A DNA stretch of 64,000 nucleotides from Edaphobacter lichenicola. GTDB taxonomy: Bacteria > Acidobacteriota > Terriglobia > Terriglobales > Acidobacteriaceae. Positions 44,262 to 54,400 of the stretch are shown here, piece after piece. Location of the stretch: the NCBI RefSeq assembly GCF_014201315.1, contig NZ_JACHDY010000001.1, forward strand, positions 1,364,001-1,428,000. Reading direction: 5' to 3'. The notes below the pieces were generated by a model. That model was not told where the DNA came from, ran no database searches, and saw only the letters and a list, made by a program, of their open reading frames with translations. Position 1 is the first letter of the stretch; the number at the start of each line of letters is the position of its first letter. The translations under genes and the position numbers were made by a program.

Positions 44262-45452
44262 TTGCACGTCGCCGCATTCATCGCCGGTCTGCTCTTTTGC
44301 CTGGGAGTCGCCCTCGACGCCTTCCAGACCATCATCCTTCCCCGCCGCCCCACCGGGCGATTTCGAATCACCCGCATCTTCATCATCGCCACATGGATCC
44401 CCTGGGTCCTGATGGCCGAACGCATCACCAACAAAAAACTCCGCGAACAAATCTACAGCATCTACGGCCCGCTCTCCCTTCTTCTGCTTCTCCTTTTATG
44501 GGCGCTTCTTCTCATCCTCGGCTTCGGAATGTTTTATTTCTCCATGCATTCCCCGTTTGGTGACGCCATGATGAAACACGCCAACAGCCCCTTGGCACAG
44601 TTCGGCACCGACCTCTACGTAAGCGGCACGACCCTCTTCACTCTCGGCCTGGGAGACGTCGTCCCCCACAGCCTTCTCGCACGGGCCTTCATCATCTTCG
44701 AGTCAGGCGTAGGCCTCGGCTTCGTCGCCCTCGTCATCGGCTATCTTCCTGTGCTCTATCAGGCATTTTCGCACCGCGAGATCAGCGTTGCCCTCCTCGA
44801 CGCACGCGCCGGCTCCCCTCCCAACGCCGCCGAACTCCTCCGCCGCCACGCCTTCGAAGGAAGCGAAGAAGCCCTCATCGATCTGCTGGAGGAGTGGGAG
44901 CGCTGGTCCGCCGAGATCCTCGAGTCGCACATCTCCTACCCCATTCTCTGCTTCTACCGCTCGCAGCACGACACCCAAAGCTGGCTCGCCGCCCTCGTCT
45001 CAATCCTCGACACCTGCGCCCTCCTGATCTCGGTCATCGAAGGCACCCACTCCCGCCAGGCTCAACTTACCTTCGTCATGTCCCGCCACGCCCTCATCGA
45101 CATCGGGGAGGTCTTCGAAGTCCTCGAACGAAAGCCCGGACATCCTCGAATCGACCCCGACCGCCTCCCGTCCAAAGACTTCTACCATCTCTGCGAGGCG
45201 CTCGGCGAAAATCAGCTCCGACTCTGTGGCGATCCCGCCGCGGCAAAACGCCTCCACACCATCCGTGCTCTCTACGAGCCTCACGCCCACGGTCTCTCCG
45301 AATACCTGCGCCTGCCCCTCCCCGTCTGGGTCGCGCCCCCAAAAGTAAACGATCAGTGGAGCCTTCTGACCAGAATGCGAACCGATGCTGCCACAGCCAT
45401 GAAGTCCGCAGGCGACCGCACGCCCTTCTTTCCCGACGAAGACCACGGCTGA
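44262..45452 (+). CDS. Potassium-channel-like membrane protein
   Basis: A 396-residue integral membrane protein with a two-helix plus pore-loop core resembling Ion_trans_2. The helices are HVAAFIAGLLFCLGVALDAF, GPLSLLLLLLLWALLLILGF and FESGVGLGFVALVIGYLPVL. The pore loop reads TTLFTLGLGDVVPHSLL, close to the K+ filter TxGYGD but with LGLGD. A soluble C-terminal domain of about 200 residues follows (EALIDLLEEWERWSAEILESH), without an obvious RCK fold. The start is a TTG with AAGGAT upstream; the frame has no ATG before it and extends no further upstream than a stop at 44106. Ion selectivity is uncertain. Confidence 0.72.
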   Translation: MHVAAFIAGLLFCLGVALDAFQTIILPRRPTGRFRITRIFIIATWIPWVLMAERITNKKLREQIYSIYGPLSLLLLLLLWALLLILGFGMFYFSMHSPFGDAMMKHANSPLAQFGTDLYVSGTTLFTLGLGDVVPHSLLARAFIIFESGVGLGFVALVIGYLPVLYQAFSHREISVALLDARAGSPPNAAELLRRHAFEGSEEALIDLLEEWERWSAEILESHISYPILCFYRSQHDTQSWLAALVSILDTCALLISVIEGTHSRQAQLTFVMSRHALIDIGEVFEVLERKPGHPRIDPDRLPSKDFYHLCEALGENQLRLCGDPAAAKRLHTIRALYEPHAHGLSEYLRLPLPVWVAPPKVNDQWSLLTRMRTDAATAMKSAGDRTPFFPDEDHG

Positions 45453-45473
45453 TCCCGCAACCCACAATGCAGA

Positions 45474-45509
45474 TTCGGGATGCAAGGCGTACAGCCCTCG
45501 CATCCCGAA
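45474..45509. terminator. Hairpin between convergent genes
   Basis: TTCGGGATGC (45474-45483) pairs exactly with GCATCCCGAA (45500-45509). The 16-nt loop contains a further GGC/GCC stem. The following tail is only moderately T-rich. It lies between the channel gene and the minus-strand TPR protein, where transcripts should end. Confidence 0.7.
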
Positions 45510-45535
45510 CTCTTTCCAAATCTGTATCCAAAAAG

Positions 45536-46267
45536 CTACTGACCAGCAGGCCCCGCAGGCGCAGGATTCAGCTTCTGAGCAGCCAGCGTCCCCGCAGCGC
45601 CCTTAGCGTCTTTATCCTTCAACTGCGCATAGATCTTCTTCGCCAGCTCAGGCTTCCCCTGTGCCTCATACAGCTCCGCAAGCTGTAGTTGCGCCAGCCC
45701 GGAAGGCACAGTCGTCGTCGGCTTGGCCGTCAGCTCGTTGTAGATATCCACAGCCTGAGAATCCCGCCCCGTCTGGCGATAAAGCTGCGCCAGCGAAAGC
45801 TTCGCGAGCGCCGCAAGATCCCCATTCCAACCACTCACGACCTGCTTCAGTGTGCTCTCCGCCGGGCCGTTCTGCCCCTGTTCCATGTAGGTCAGCCCGC
45901 CAAAGTAGCGCGCCACCCTGCCATCCGGGGTCATCCCGTACTTGTCCGCGACGCCCATGAAAAGATCATTGGCCGACTTAGCCCGTTCCGTCGCAGACGC
46001 ATACGTCTTCACCCCAGCAGGCACCTGCTGCCCGGGCGCTGCCAGCGGCGTCTGGTAAGCCTGCATCGCCGCGCCAAAGGCCACTGACGCCTGATTTGAG
46101 CGGCTGTTATAGATCAGAAAGCCACCCACCACCACCAGGATCGCCGCGAGGGCAATGGCACTGGTAGCGATCACGGAGCGGCGGTTTTCGCTGGCCCACT
46201 CAAGGCCATGCTGTGTGGTATCGACGAACTGGTCATGCTTGAGAGCTTGCTTGGTCTGCTGGTCCAC
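45536..46267 (-). CDS. TPR-containing single-pass membrane protein (YfgM-like)
   Basis: A 243-residue protein with a cytoplasmic N-terminus, one transmembrane helix (residues 31-52, VIATSAIALAAILVVVGGFLIY) and an exported TPR-like helical domain. This is the YfgM/ancillary SecYEG translocon layout, in which the soluble part helps handle exported proteins. Repeats are LAALAKLSLAQLYRQTGRDSQAVDIYNEL and GLAQLQLAELYEAQGKPELAKKIY. The start is a GTG; AGGAAG lies 15 nt upstream and is not ideal. It is divergent from pckG. Confidence 0.75.
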   Translation of the reverse strand: MDQQTKQALKHDQFVDTTQHGLEWASENRRSVIATSAIALAAILVVVGGFLIYNSRSNQASVAFGAAMQAYQTPLAAPGQQVPAGVKTYASATERAKSANDLFMGVADKYGMTPDGRVARYFGGLTYMEQGQNGPAESTLKQVVSGWNGDLAALAKLSLAQLYRQTGRDSQAVDIYNELTAKPTTTVPSGLAQLQLAELYEAQGKPELAKKIYAQLKDKDAKGAAGTLAAQKLNPAPAGPAGQ

Positions 46268-46474
46268 TTTGTCTTGTTCTTCCTTTTGCTCGTCGCGGTC
46301 GTGCCGCGTTGAGGTAACTGGTAGCGCGAAGTCACAGCGCAGAACTTTAAGTCTATCAGCGCGGTAATCGAAGTGCGACTCGCCCGTACCCGAATCGCCG
46401 CAAAATCAGCAACACGCGCAAAATGAGCCAATTCCGTGCACTCTCTGTGCCCTGAACTTGTTCCACCATCTCCG

Positions 46475-46492
46475 AACCCTCTCCAGAGGGTT
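46475..46492. promoter_or_regulatory. Perfect palindrome overlapping a -35 element before pckG
   Basis: AACCCTCT-CC-AGAGGGTT is a perfect inverted repeat. Its right end overlaps TTGACA (46491-46496), a consensus -35 box. The -10 box is not clear. It could be an operator for pckG or the divergent TPR gene. Confidence 0.45.
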
Positions 46493-46544
46493 GACAGCCC
46501 CACGGTAGAGGCGAAGACTTGTACCCGAAGGAATTCCACCACTT

Positions 46545-48392
46545 ATGAAGACCGTAGCCGTCGAATCCGCGATCGCGACCCCGCCCACAACCAACAAACA
46601 TCTTATTCGCTGGGTCGAAAAGATGGCCGACCTCTGCCAACCCGACCGCATCCACTGGATCGACGGATCGCAGGCCGAGTACGACTTCCTTTGCAACCAG
46701 CTCGTCCACGCCGGCACCTTTACCAGGCTCAACGAAAAGCTCTGGCCCGGCTGCTTCCTCGCCCGCTCCGCTCCCAACGACGTCGCCCGCGTCGAAGACC
46801 GCACCTTCATCTGCTCCCTGTCGAAAGACACCGCCGGTCCCACCAACAACTGGGAAGATCCCTTCGTCATGCGCAAGAAGCTGAAGGCCCTCTTCAAAGG
46901 AGCCATGCGCGGCCGCACCATGTATGTCCTGCCCTACTCCATGGGTCCCATCGGCTCGCCCATGTCGCAGATCGGCGTCCAGCTCACCGACTCGGCCTAC
47001 GCCGTCGTCAACATGCGCATCATGGCCCGCATCGGCGCGCCCGTCTTCGCAGAGATCGACAAGGACGAGAAGCGCGTCGTCCCTTGCATGCACACCGTAG
47101 GCGCGCCCCTGGCACCCGGCGAGCAGGATGTCCCGTGGCCCTGCAACGACGAAAAGTACATCGTCCACTTCCCCGAAACCCGCGAGATCTGGTCCTACGG
47201 CTCGGGTTACGGTGGCAACGCGTTGCTCGGTAAAAAGTGCTTCGCCCTCCGCATCGCCTCCAACATCGCCCGCGACGAGGGCTGGATGGCCGAGCACATG
47301 CTCATCGTCGGCGTCGAATCGCCCAAGCGCACCGACGGCACCACAGAAAAGACCTACGTGGCCGCCGCGTTCCCCAGCGCCTGCGGCAAGACCAACTTTG
47401 CCATGATGATCCCGCCCGCTGGCTTCGAGGGCTGGAAGGTCTGGACCGTCGGCGACGATATCGCCTGGATCAAACCAGACGAGAATGGTCAGCTGCGCGC
47501 CATCAACCCTGAGGCCGGCTTCTTCGGCGTAGCCCCCGGCACCAGCGCCAAGACCAATCCCAACGCTATGGCCACTCTGGCCAAAAACACCATCTTCACC
47601 AACGTGGCCCTCACCCCCGAGGGCGGCGTCTGGTGGGAGGGCATGACCGACACCCCACCCGCCGAACTCATTGATTGGCGCGGCAATCGCTGGACCCCGG
47701 CAATCGCCAAAGAGACCGGCACCCCCGCCGCCCATCCCAACGGACGCTTCACCGCACCGGCTTCGCAGTGCCCCACCATCGACCCCGACTGGGAGAATCC
47801 GAACGGCGTTCCCATCTCCGCCTTCATCTTCGGCGGCCGTCGCCCGACCACCATGCCGCTTGTCTATCAGGCCTTCAACTGGTCGGCGGGCGTCTACATT
47901 GGGGCCACCATGGGCTCCGAGACCACGGCTGCAGCCGGCGGCGCCATCGGCAAGGTGCGGCGCGACCCCATGGCCATGCTGCCCTTCTGCGGCTACCACA
48001 TGGGCGACTACTTCCGGCACTGGCTCAAGATGCAGCGCAACCTCTCTGCCACGCCCCGCGTCTTCCACGTCAACTGGTTCCGCAAGGGTCCTGACGGCCA
48101 GTTCCTCTGGCCCGGCTACAGCGAGAACATGCGTGTTCTCAAGTGGGTCGTCGATCGTGTTCGCGGCCGCGCCATGGGCAAGGAGACCCCGATCGGCTGG
48201 ACGCCGCACTTCGAGGACATCAACTGGAAGGGCCTCGACTTTCCGCGCGAGACCTTCGATGTCTTACAAACGGTAGATCGCGCCCAGTGGAAGCAGGAGG
48301 TCATGGGCCACGAGGAGCTCTTCCTCGCCCTTCACGACCACCTGCCTCCGGAGATGATCTACGAGCGCGAACTGCTCATCTGTAGACTTTAG
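46545..48392 (+). CDS. pckG: Phosphoenolpyruvate carboxykinase (GTP)
   Basis: A 615-residue GTP-dependent PEPCK that converts oxaloacetate to phosphoenolpyruvate, the first step of gluconeogenesis. The kinase-1a loop [13 protein letters not shown] is at about residues 272-284. The [15 protein letters not shown] block and the GDDIAWI region bind metal and substrate. The size and motifs exclude the ATP-dependent form. A GTGGTG repeat and two 25-bp tandem copies follow the stop, and a palindromic operator candidate lies upstream. Confidence 0.96.
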   Translation: MKTVAVESAIATPPTTNKHLIRWVEKMADLCQPDRIHWIDGSQAEYDFLCNQLVHAGTFTRLNEKLWPGCFLARSAPNDVARVEDRTFICSLSKDTAGPTNNWEDPFVMRKKLKALFKGAMRGRTMYVLPYSMGPIGSPMSQIGVQLTDSAYAVVNMRIMARIGAPVFAEIDKDEKRVVPCMHTVGAPLAPGEQDVPWPCNDEKYIVHFPETREIWSYGSGYGGNALLGKKCFALRIASNIARDEGWMAEHMLIVGVESPKRTDGTTEKTYVAAAFPSACGKTNFAMMIPPAGFEGWKVWTVGDDIAWIKPDENGQLRAINPEAGFFGVAPGTSAKTNPNAMATLAKNTIFTNVALTPEGGVWWEGMTDTPPAELIDWRGNRWTPAIAKETGTPAAHPNGRFTAPASQCPTIDPDWENPNGVPISAFIFGGRRPTTMPLVYQAFNWSAGVYIGATMGSETTAAAGGAIGKVRRDPMAMLPFCGYHMGDYFRHWLKMQRNLSATPRVFHVNWFRKGPDGQFLWPGYSENMRVLKWVVDRVRGRAMGKETPIGWTPHFEDINWKGLDFPRETFDVLQTVDRAQWKQEVMGHEELFLALHDHLPPEMIYERELLICRL

Positions 48393-48429
48393 CCAGGTTT
48401 TTTTTCTGCGTGGTAGCATGTGCGTTTTT

Positions 48430-48540
48430 GCAGGGGTTTTTGCGAAATGCTGGTGCTAAAACGTGGTGTTCTGGATGGTGAAACGTGGTGAGATCGTGGT
48501 GAAATGCTGGCTGAAACCACCACGATTTCAGATCACGAAA
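48430..48540 (+). repeat. GTGGTG-rich dispersed intergenic repeat, copy 2
   Basis: A series of GTGGTG words with A/T-rich spacers, including ACGTGGTGTT (48461-48470) and GTGGTGAGATCGTGGTG (48485-48501). Both match copy 1 at 12727-12810 in the opposite orientation and the same relative order. It begins about 40 bp after the pckG stop. Confidence 0.7.
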
Positions 48541-48561
48541 AATACGCCACGTTTTGAGAAT

Positions 48562-48611
48562 TTATTTTGGCCTGCCCTGTTCAGAGTTATTTTGGACGGC
48601 CCTGTTCAGGG
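48562..48611. repeat. 25-bp tandem duplication with palindromic end
   Basis: Two adjacent copies start TTATTTTGG at 48562 and 48587 and differ at three of 25 positions. The second copy runs into GGCCCTG-TT-CAGGGCC (48598-48613), a perfect palindrome that may end transcripts. Confidence 0.65.
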
Positions 48612-48701
48612 CCAGATGTTCCAAGATTCGGTTGCCTCTGAATGGTGATTGACCTTCAAAGTTTCAACGAAAGCACTATTCAGAGAGCTAAGCAGGATCC
48701 T

Positions 48702-49508
48702 ATGTCGAATCAGCACGCTGCACCGATCAACCCCAATCCGCAGCCGCCGGTGCCTGAGCCCAGCCACGCCGAACGCTCCCGCACCCTGCTTCACCAGGCC
48801 AGCGTAGCGACGCTTTCGACCGTCTCCCGCAAGCAGCCTGGCTTCCCCTTCGGCTCCCTGATGCCCTACGCGCTCGACGCTTCGGGGCGGCCTCTGTTCC
48901 TCATCAGCACGATGGCGATGCACACCCAGAACCTGAAGGGAGACCCGCGCGCCAGCCTCTTTGTCTCCCAACCGGCTGCCGATGGCGACGTGCTGGGCGC
49001 GGCACGTGTCACCCTCGTCGGGGCGGTCCACGAGATTATTGAGAAGGAGAAGCCCGGGGCTCGCGAACTCTACCTGAAGGCCCACCCGAACAGCCACTAC
49101 TGGGTGGACTTTACCGACTTCGCCTTCTTCCGTCTGGAGCCGGTGGATGTGTACTACGTGGGCGGCTTCGGCGTCATGGGCTGGGTCACTGCGGCGGACT
49201 ACGCCTCAGCCTCTCCCGACCCCCTTGCCGGGGCAGCGCAGGGCATCCTGGACCACATGAACGCCGACCACGGCGACGCGCTCGTTCTTCTGACGAAGAC
49301 ACACGCCGGACTCGAAGCCGAGTCGGCGACGATGACCTCGGTCGACCGGCTTGGCTTCCATGTCCGAGCCGTCACACCGGCAGGAATCAAGGGTGCGCGT
49401 ATCGCTTTTCTTCGGGAGGCGAAGACGCCTGGCGACACTCGTTCCGTTTTGGTCGAGATGGTGAAACAGGCGCGCCAGAACCATGCACTCCCCACAAATG
49501 CCTATTGA
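48702..49508 (+). CDS. HugZ-like flavin-binding protein (pyridoxamine-phosphate-oxidase fold plus DUF2470)
   Basis: A 268-residue protein. The N-terminal split-barrel (residues 25-165) has FGSLMPYALDASGRPLFLI and DPRASLFV, the PNPOx-like FMN/heme fold. The C-terminal DUF2470 domain (about 180-260) has GILDHMNADHGDALVLL. This two-part layout is seen in HugZ/HutZ heme-utilisation proteins. The role could be heme breakdown or flavin chemistry; conserved His residues in DHMNADH are the ligand candidates. AGGA lies 6 nt before the ATG at 48702. It is followed by a terminator. Confidence 0.85.
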   Translation: MSNQHAAPINPNPQPPVPEPSHAERSRTLLHQASVATLSTVSRKQPGFPFGSLMPYALDASGRPLFLISTMAMHTQNLKGDPRASLFVSQPAADGDVLGAARVTLVGAVHEIIEKEKPGARELYLKAHPNSHYWVDFTDFAFFRLEPVDVYYVGGFGVMGWVTAADYASASPDPLAGAAQGILDHMNADHGDALVLLTKTHAGLEAESATMTSVDRLGFHVRAVTPAGIKGARIAFLREAKTPGDTRSVLVEMVKQARQNHALPTNAY

Positions 49509-49572
49509 CTCCTATCCCCTTTGCCTTTATCTTTAATGAGTGGCAAGACTCCCTTCGGGTTGAGTCAGTCAT

Positions 49573-49594
49573 AACGAAGTCCACCCACTTCGTT
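49573..49594. repeat. Small perfect hairpin after the HugZ-like gene
   Basis: AACGAAGT and ACTTCGTT pair around a CCACCC loop 65 bp after the stop codon. There is no T-run, so it is unlikely to be the main terminator. Confidence 0.4.
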
Positions 49595-49608
49595 GCTTTA
49601 CTGGAATA

Positions 49609-49650
49609 CCCACGCAACAGCCCCCACCGCGCTGCGTGGGTTTCCTTTTT
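49609..49650 (+). terminator. Intrinsic terminator of the HugZ-like gene
   Basis: CCCACGC (49609-49615) pairs with GCGTGGG (49634-49640) and is followed by the T-rich tail TTTCCTTTTT. Confidence 0.75.
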
Positions 49651-49751
49651 AACATCCCTTTGCTTGTTTTGGCTTGTTTTGGCGCAGGCCAAAGGAAGAG
49701 CAGATTCCGCGTGTAGAGGGGTATTGCCTGGCTTGCGGCTTTACCTTCACT

Positions 49752-50435
49752 TCAGGTTCGAGAAGCTGTCTTTGCAGGACTAATTGATCGTCTACGTCGG
49801 GTTTCAGGGCGTGTGTCTGTTTGCGTGCTCGCTCCGTAACGCAGGCCATCGACCAGCAGTTCGACCATTTTTTGCGTATAGGCGGGTTCTTTGTCGTGAG
49901 ATCCCCGGCACAGGTTTGCGACGGCGTGCAACAGGTCTTCAGCTTCAATCCCTGGGCGTACTGCTTTCGCAGCAACGGCCGCGTCAAGCAAGGTTTTCAT
50001 TGCCGGCAGCAGGCGTTTGTTGAAGTAACCCGGCAGAGCGCCGTAGGCCGGGTCGCCGGAGTGTAGCGCTGCGGCGAGCCCTCGCTTGGTCGCAATGAAG
50101 TCCACGTAGCGGTGCATCCAGCGAGATAGAGCCTCGTCAGGCCCATACTTGCCCGCGAGGACAGGGGCCGCATCTGCGCAAGCATCCACCTGGGTCTGGA
50201 AGACGGCCTTGATGAGGTCGGATCGCTGCGGGAAATGACGGTAAACCGTACCGAGGCCGACGCCCGCCCTTTCCGCAATTTCACGGACGGGAGCGTCTAC
50301 TCCTGACTTTCGAAAGACCTCCATCGCCGCCTGGAGCAGTGAACTCATCTTGCGCTGCGCATCGGCACGCATGCGGCGAGGCTTGCTGTCTTCATGCTCC
50401 TGTTTGTCCGTTCGTTCTGTCACTCTTTTTTTCAT
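49752..50435 (-). CDS. TetR-family repressor of a divergent short-chain dehydrogenase
   Basis: A 227-residue TetR regulator. The N-terminus is basic (MKKRVTERTDKQEHEDSKPRRM), and the helix-turn-helix is at residues 28-75 (KMSSLLQAAMEVFRKSGVDAPVREIAERAGVGLGTVYRHF). The ligand domain is of the TetR_C/SCO1712-type (AALHSGDPAYGALPGYFNKRLLPAM). A basic C-terminal tail of about 25 residues (RRRRSISPAKTASRT) is unusual. It is divergent from the SDR gene, whose promoter holds two matching palindromes, the expected binding sites. Confidence 0.92.
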   Translation of the reverse strand: MKKRVTERTDKQEHEDSKPRRMRADAQRKMSSLLQAAMEVFRKSGVDAPVREIAERAGVGLGTVYRHFPQRSDLIKAVFQTQVDACADAAPVLAGKYGPDEALSRWMHRYVDFIATKRGLAAALHSGDPAYGALPGYFNKRLLPAMKTLLDAAVAAKAVRPGIEAEDLLHAVANLCRGSHDKEPAYTQKMVELLVDGLRYGASTQTDTRPETRRRRSISPAKTASRT

Positions 50436-50448
50436 GGGCGGCGGGGCC

Positions 50449-50493
50449 TTGCAAACGGAACAATGTTCCGGTTATTATCTGGAACATGGTTCC
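50449..50493 (+). promoter_or_regulatory. SDR promoter with twin palindromic operators
   Basis: TTGCAA (50449-50454) and TATTAT (50473-50478) are spaced by 18 nt. GGAACAATGTTCC (50457-50469) lies between them and GGAACATGGTTCC (50481-50493) lies just after the -10. The palindrome centres are 24 bp apart. Binding at both would block RNA polymerase. The divergent TetR start is at 50435. Confidence 0.75.
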
Positions 50494-50516
50494 GGTTGTC
50501 TTTCAAGCATATCAGG

Positions 50517-50548
50517 ATGTCAGCAACACAACATGTCAGCGACACAAC
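50517..50548. repeat. 16-bp tandem duplication in the SDR leader
   Basis: Two adjacent 16-mers starting ATGTCAGC (50517 and 50533), one mismatch apart, lie in the 5' leader between the -10 and the ribosome binding site. Confidence 0.6.
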
Positions 50549-50563
50549 ATGGAGGAGAGCAAT

Positions 50564-51319
50564 ATGCAAAACAAACCCGTCGCCCTGGTCACCGGGGCAA
50601 ATCAAGGAATCGGCCTTCAGATCGCGAAGGATCTCGTGGCACAGGGCTTCACGGTACTGGTCGGGTCGCGCAATCTCGAGCGGGGCGAGGCTGCGACCAA
50701 GGAGGTTGGGCCGGACGCCCGCGCGCTCCAGCTCGATGTGACGGACGGGGCTTCGATCGCCGCGGCGGCGGAGCGTGTTCGCAAGGAGTTTGGCCGCCTC
50801 GACGTGCTCGTCAACAACGCGGCCATCTCGAATACGAGTAAGCTGCCCGGCCAGTCCATCGCGGAGTACGCTAAGTTGACCCGCGCGAGCAACGTGTCCC
50901 TCGATGAAGTGCGGGCGGTGTGGGAGACCAACGTGTTCGGCGTGCTCGCCGTTACCCAGGCGATGCTGCCGCTGCTGCGCGAGGCGCCAGCAGCACGCAT
51001 CGTCAACGTGTCGAGCGGCGTGGGCTCGCTGACGGCGAACTCGGATCCGGCGTTCCCCTATCGCTCGATCTTCGGCCCTTGCTACCCTGCATCCAAGACC
51101 GCCCTCAACGCGATGACGCTCGCCATGGCGATCGAACTGGAGTCGACCGGGATCAAGGTCAACGCCTGTTCCCCGGGCTTCATCAAGACGAAGCTCAACG
51201 ACTATGCAGGCACGGGAACTGTCGAGGAGGGTGCTCGCGAGCCGGTGCGCCTCGCGCTTCTCGGCGCGGATGGTCCGACGGGCACCTTCTCCAACACAGA
51301 CGGCGTGATCCCGTGGTGA
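50564..51319 (+). CDS. Short-chain dehydrogenase/reductase
   Basis: A 251-residue classical SDR. Motifs in order: TGANQGIG (cofactor), NNAA (residues 83-86), the catalytic Ser in IVNVSSGVGS and the Tyr/Lys pair in CYPASKTALN. The C-terminal part (PGFIKTKLNDYAGTG) suits carbonyl reductases with NADPH preference. The longer frame from 50339 is not real; GGAGG 10 nt upstream marks 50564. It is under the control of the divergent TetR protein, and the pair resembles regulator/reductase systems induced by a ketone or quinone. Confidence 0.93.
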   Translation: MQNKPVALVTGANQGIGLQIAKDLVAQGFTVLVGSRNLERGEAATKEVGPDARALQLDVTDGASIAAAAERVRKEFGRLDVLVNNAAISNTSKLPGQSIAEYAKLTRASNVSLDEVRAVWETNVFGVLAVTQAMLPLLREAPAARIVNVSSGVGSLTANSDPAFPYRSIFGPCYPASKTALNAMTLAMAIELESTGIKVNACSPGFIKTKLNDYAGTGTVEEGAREPVRLALLGADGPTGTFSNTDGVIPW

Positions 51320-51451
51320 TGTAGTCGCCATGCGCATACCGGTATCGACGAACGCCGGCTGTTGCACCAATCGCTCGGGAGGGAGCGTTGTTCGGGACTG
51401 ATTCTCTCTCCCTTGCGGGTACTGGACTACTTCCGCGCTGGCCTGTGCGCT

Positions 51452-54400
51452 TTAGAAATTCAGTTTGAGGGCCAGTTGCACAAGGCGAGGATTGTTGACG
51501 GTGGAGTTCACGGCGCCGAATCCGCTGGCACTCACATCGTTGACCGGCAGACCGAACTGGGTGTGATTGAAGAGGTTGAAGAACTCGGCGCGGAATTGCA
51601 ACCCTGTGTTCTCGCGAGGCAGCGCGAAGTCTTTGATGACGGAGAAGTCCGTATTGACGAAGTCAGGCCCGGTGGCCGGGACGCGCCCCGCATTCCCCAA
51701 CTCGCCGGGGACGACCAGCACGCCGTTGACTATTTGTTGGGCCTGAGCCGGAACAAAGCAAGAGGAGTTGATCCACTGCAGCTTGCTGTGGTCCGCGTGA
51801 GTGGGGTTGCAGCCGGCGACCCGGTCAGGCCGGTTGAAGTTGTTCCCATTGCCGCCGTTCTGGAAGAAGTTGCCGGACGCGTTCGTGCTGTTGATCAACG
51901 GGTCGGGAAATCCCGAAGATATTCTTTGGATAAGAGTCAGTTGGAAGCCGCCAAGAAGAGTGTTGGTCACGGGATTCCAACTGCTGCCGAACTGCTTTCC
52001 GCGGCCGAAGGGCAGATCGTAGATGACACTGGCGATGAAGCTGTTATTGAGATTGATCTGCGATAAGCCCCAATCCAGCTTTTGCCAGTTGGGAAGAGGG
52101 AAGAAGGGAGCGCTGAGCTCGGAGCCTAAGCCGTCGGATAACCCGTTGTCATAGGTATGAGAGTAGGTGTAAGCGATCAGGGCGTAGAGGCCGTACTTCG
52201 TTGTCTTGGTCTCTGCCTTGATTTGAAGCGAGTCATAGTTGGTCTTGCCCACATCGCCAAACAGGGAGATGGTGTCGAAGGTGCCATAGGGCGGGACATA
52301 AGGCGCGCCGTTGGGAAGGCAACCGATTGTGTAGCCGGATACCACGCCGCAGGCAGACGGGCTTCCCGTGTTGAGGTCATTGCCGGCCACCAGGATGTGG
52401 GTGCCGCGGGAGCCGGCATAGCCGGCGGTCAGAACAAGATTGCCGACCAGCTGGCGCTCGACGTTCGCGTTGTATTGATAGACCCGGCCCAGCTTGAAGT
52501 CGGTTGGCTGGGTATAGAACGAGCCTGTAAAGTTGCCGGCGGTAGGGGGTACAGGGATGGCCTGAAATCCGCTGGAGAGACTGATGCCGGAGGGTGTTTG
52601 TCCGAGCGTGGTGGCGCAGTACGAGGTGACAAAGGCGCAGCCTGCGGAGGCGAAGGCGTCGGATTCGCCGAGGAAGGGTGGGTTCTGCCATAGGCCCTGG
52701 GCGCCCTGGCTCCAGGCCGAGTCGTGGTAGATAGAGAAACCGCCGCGGAGCACTGTCTTGTCGCTGCCGAAGACCTTCCAGGCGGCACCGATGCGGGGTT
52801 CGAGAGCTGTCAAATCCATGTTGACGCCTGCCGACGAACTCACACCATTTTGATTGGCAACGAGGAGTTTTCCGGTTGCGGGAACATAGTTGGCGAGGCG
52901 TCCGTGGGCTTCGGTGACGGGAGTCGTCAGAGCCCAGGCCAGGCCAAGATTGAGGGTAAGAGAGGATGTGACTCTCCAATCGTCCTCGACGAAAGGACGC
53001 CAGATGGTCCAGCGGCGGCCGGTGACGGGGCCATTGAAGGTCTGATCATGAATGGCCAGGCCAGTGATGCCGAGCAAAAAATCGGCCTGCGGACTGCCTC
53101 CGATGCTCGCGCTGCTAAGGCCGGAAAAATTGCCGCCGTTGCCGATGATCCAGAAGCCATCCTGGAAGGCCTCGGTGCCGACGTTCATTTGATTGCGGCG
53201 AAGGTCGATTCCCACCTTCAGGTCGTGCTTATGACGGATGAGTTCGAGGGAGTCTCGGAACGAGAAGATGTTTGTTCCGCCCTGGAAGGGAGAGTAGCCG
53301 CGATCACCGATGGCCCAATAGCCACCTGCGACGATCGTCGAAACTAGACCGCAGCTGTATGCGCCGGGAAGGCAGGCCCCGTTAGAGCACCCGAGGTTGG
53401 CGTTGGGAATGCCGCCGGGCACGATGTTGGCGGAGGCGCAGGTGCCGGAGCCTTGCGAGGTGATGTAGTCGAAGATGCGGTTGTAGCCAAAGCTGGCCTG
53501 GTTGACCATGTTTGCATTGAACACATGGGTTTCGCCGAGGGCGATGTTGCGCGCGTGGTTGATGATGTGCTGATTGCTGCCGAAGGCGTTTGCTTCGGCA
53601 AATCCTGGAGAGCCGCCGGGCACGTAGGAGAAAGCCTGGTCGTAGCTGAAACGGCCGAAGAGGGTGTCCTTGGCAGTAAGCGTGTGGTCGAGACGGACAT
53701 CGAACTTGGTTTCGTTCAGAACGCGCACGGGCTGATTGACATAGTTGTAGCCGGAGCTGGCGTTGCTGGCGTTCGGCGCGGGGTACAGGTTCACCATCGC
53801 CTGTCCAATGGGGTTGATGAGGCCGGATGGAATCTTGTTACAGGGAGTGCCCTGGGCCTGACTTCCATCGGGATTTGCAGGGAGAGGATTTCCTGCTGCA
53901 TTGCACTGGAAATAAACATTGGGAAAGGAGGCGGGGTTTGTGGAAGCGCCAATCAGGTTGGGATTGACGATTGCGAGACCGGAGACAGGATTGCCATAAG
54001 GATCGGCGGAGAAATCGCCGGTGCGCATGGCCAGCGAAGGCACCAGACCGGTAAAGGCAATGCCGTGACGTTGATATTTTTGTTCGCCATCGACGAAGAA
54101 AAAGGTCTTGTCCTTGTGAATCGGCCCGCCGATGGAGCCGCCAAACTGGTTCAGGTTGAACTTTTCCGCCTTGGAGGCAAAGTAGCTCTTGGCATCGAGA
54201 TCGGTATTGCGCACAAATTCGAATAACGATCCGTGGAAGTTGTTGGTGCCGGATTTTGTGGTGACCAGCACAGTCGGGCCGGCTCGAGTACCGTATTCGG
54301 CGGAGTAGGTGTAGGTCAAAACCTTGAACTCCTGAATGTCATCGATCGAGGAGAAGACGCCGATACCGCCTGCAGTGAGTTCGTTATTGTCGACGCCATC

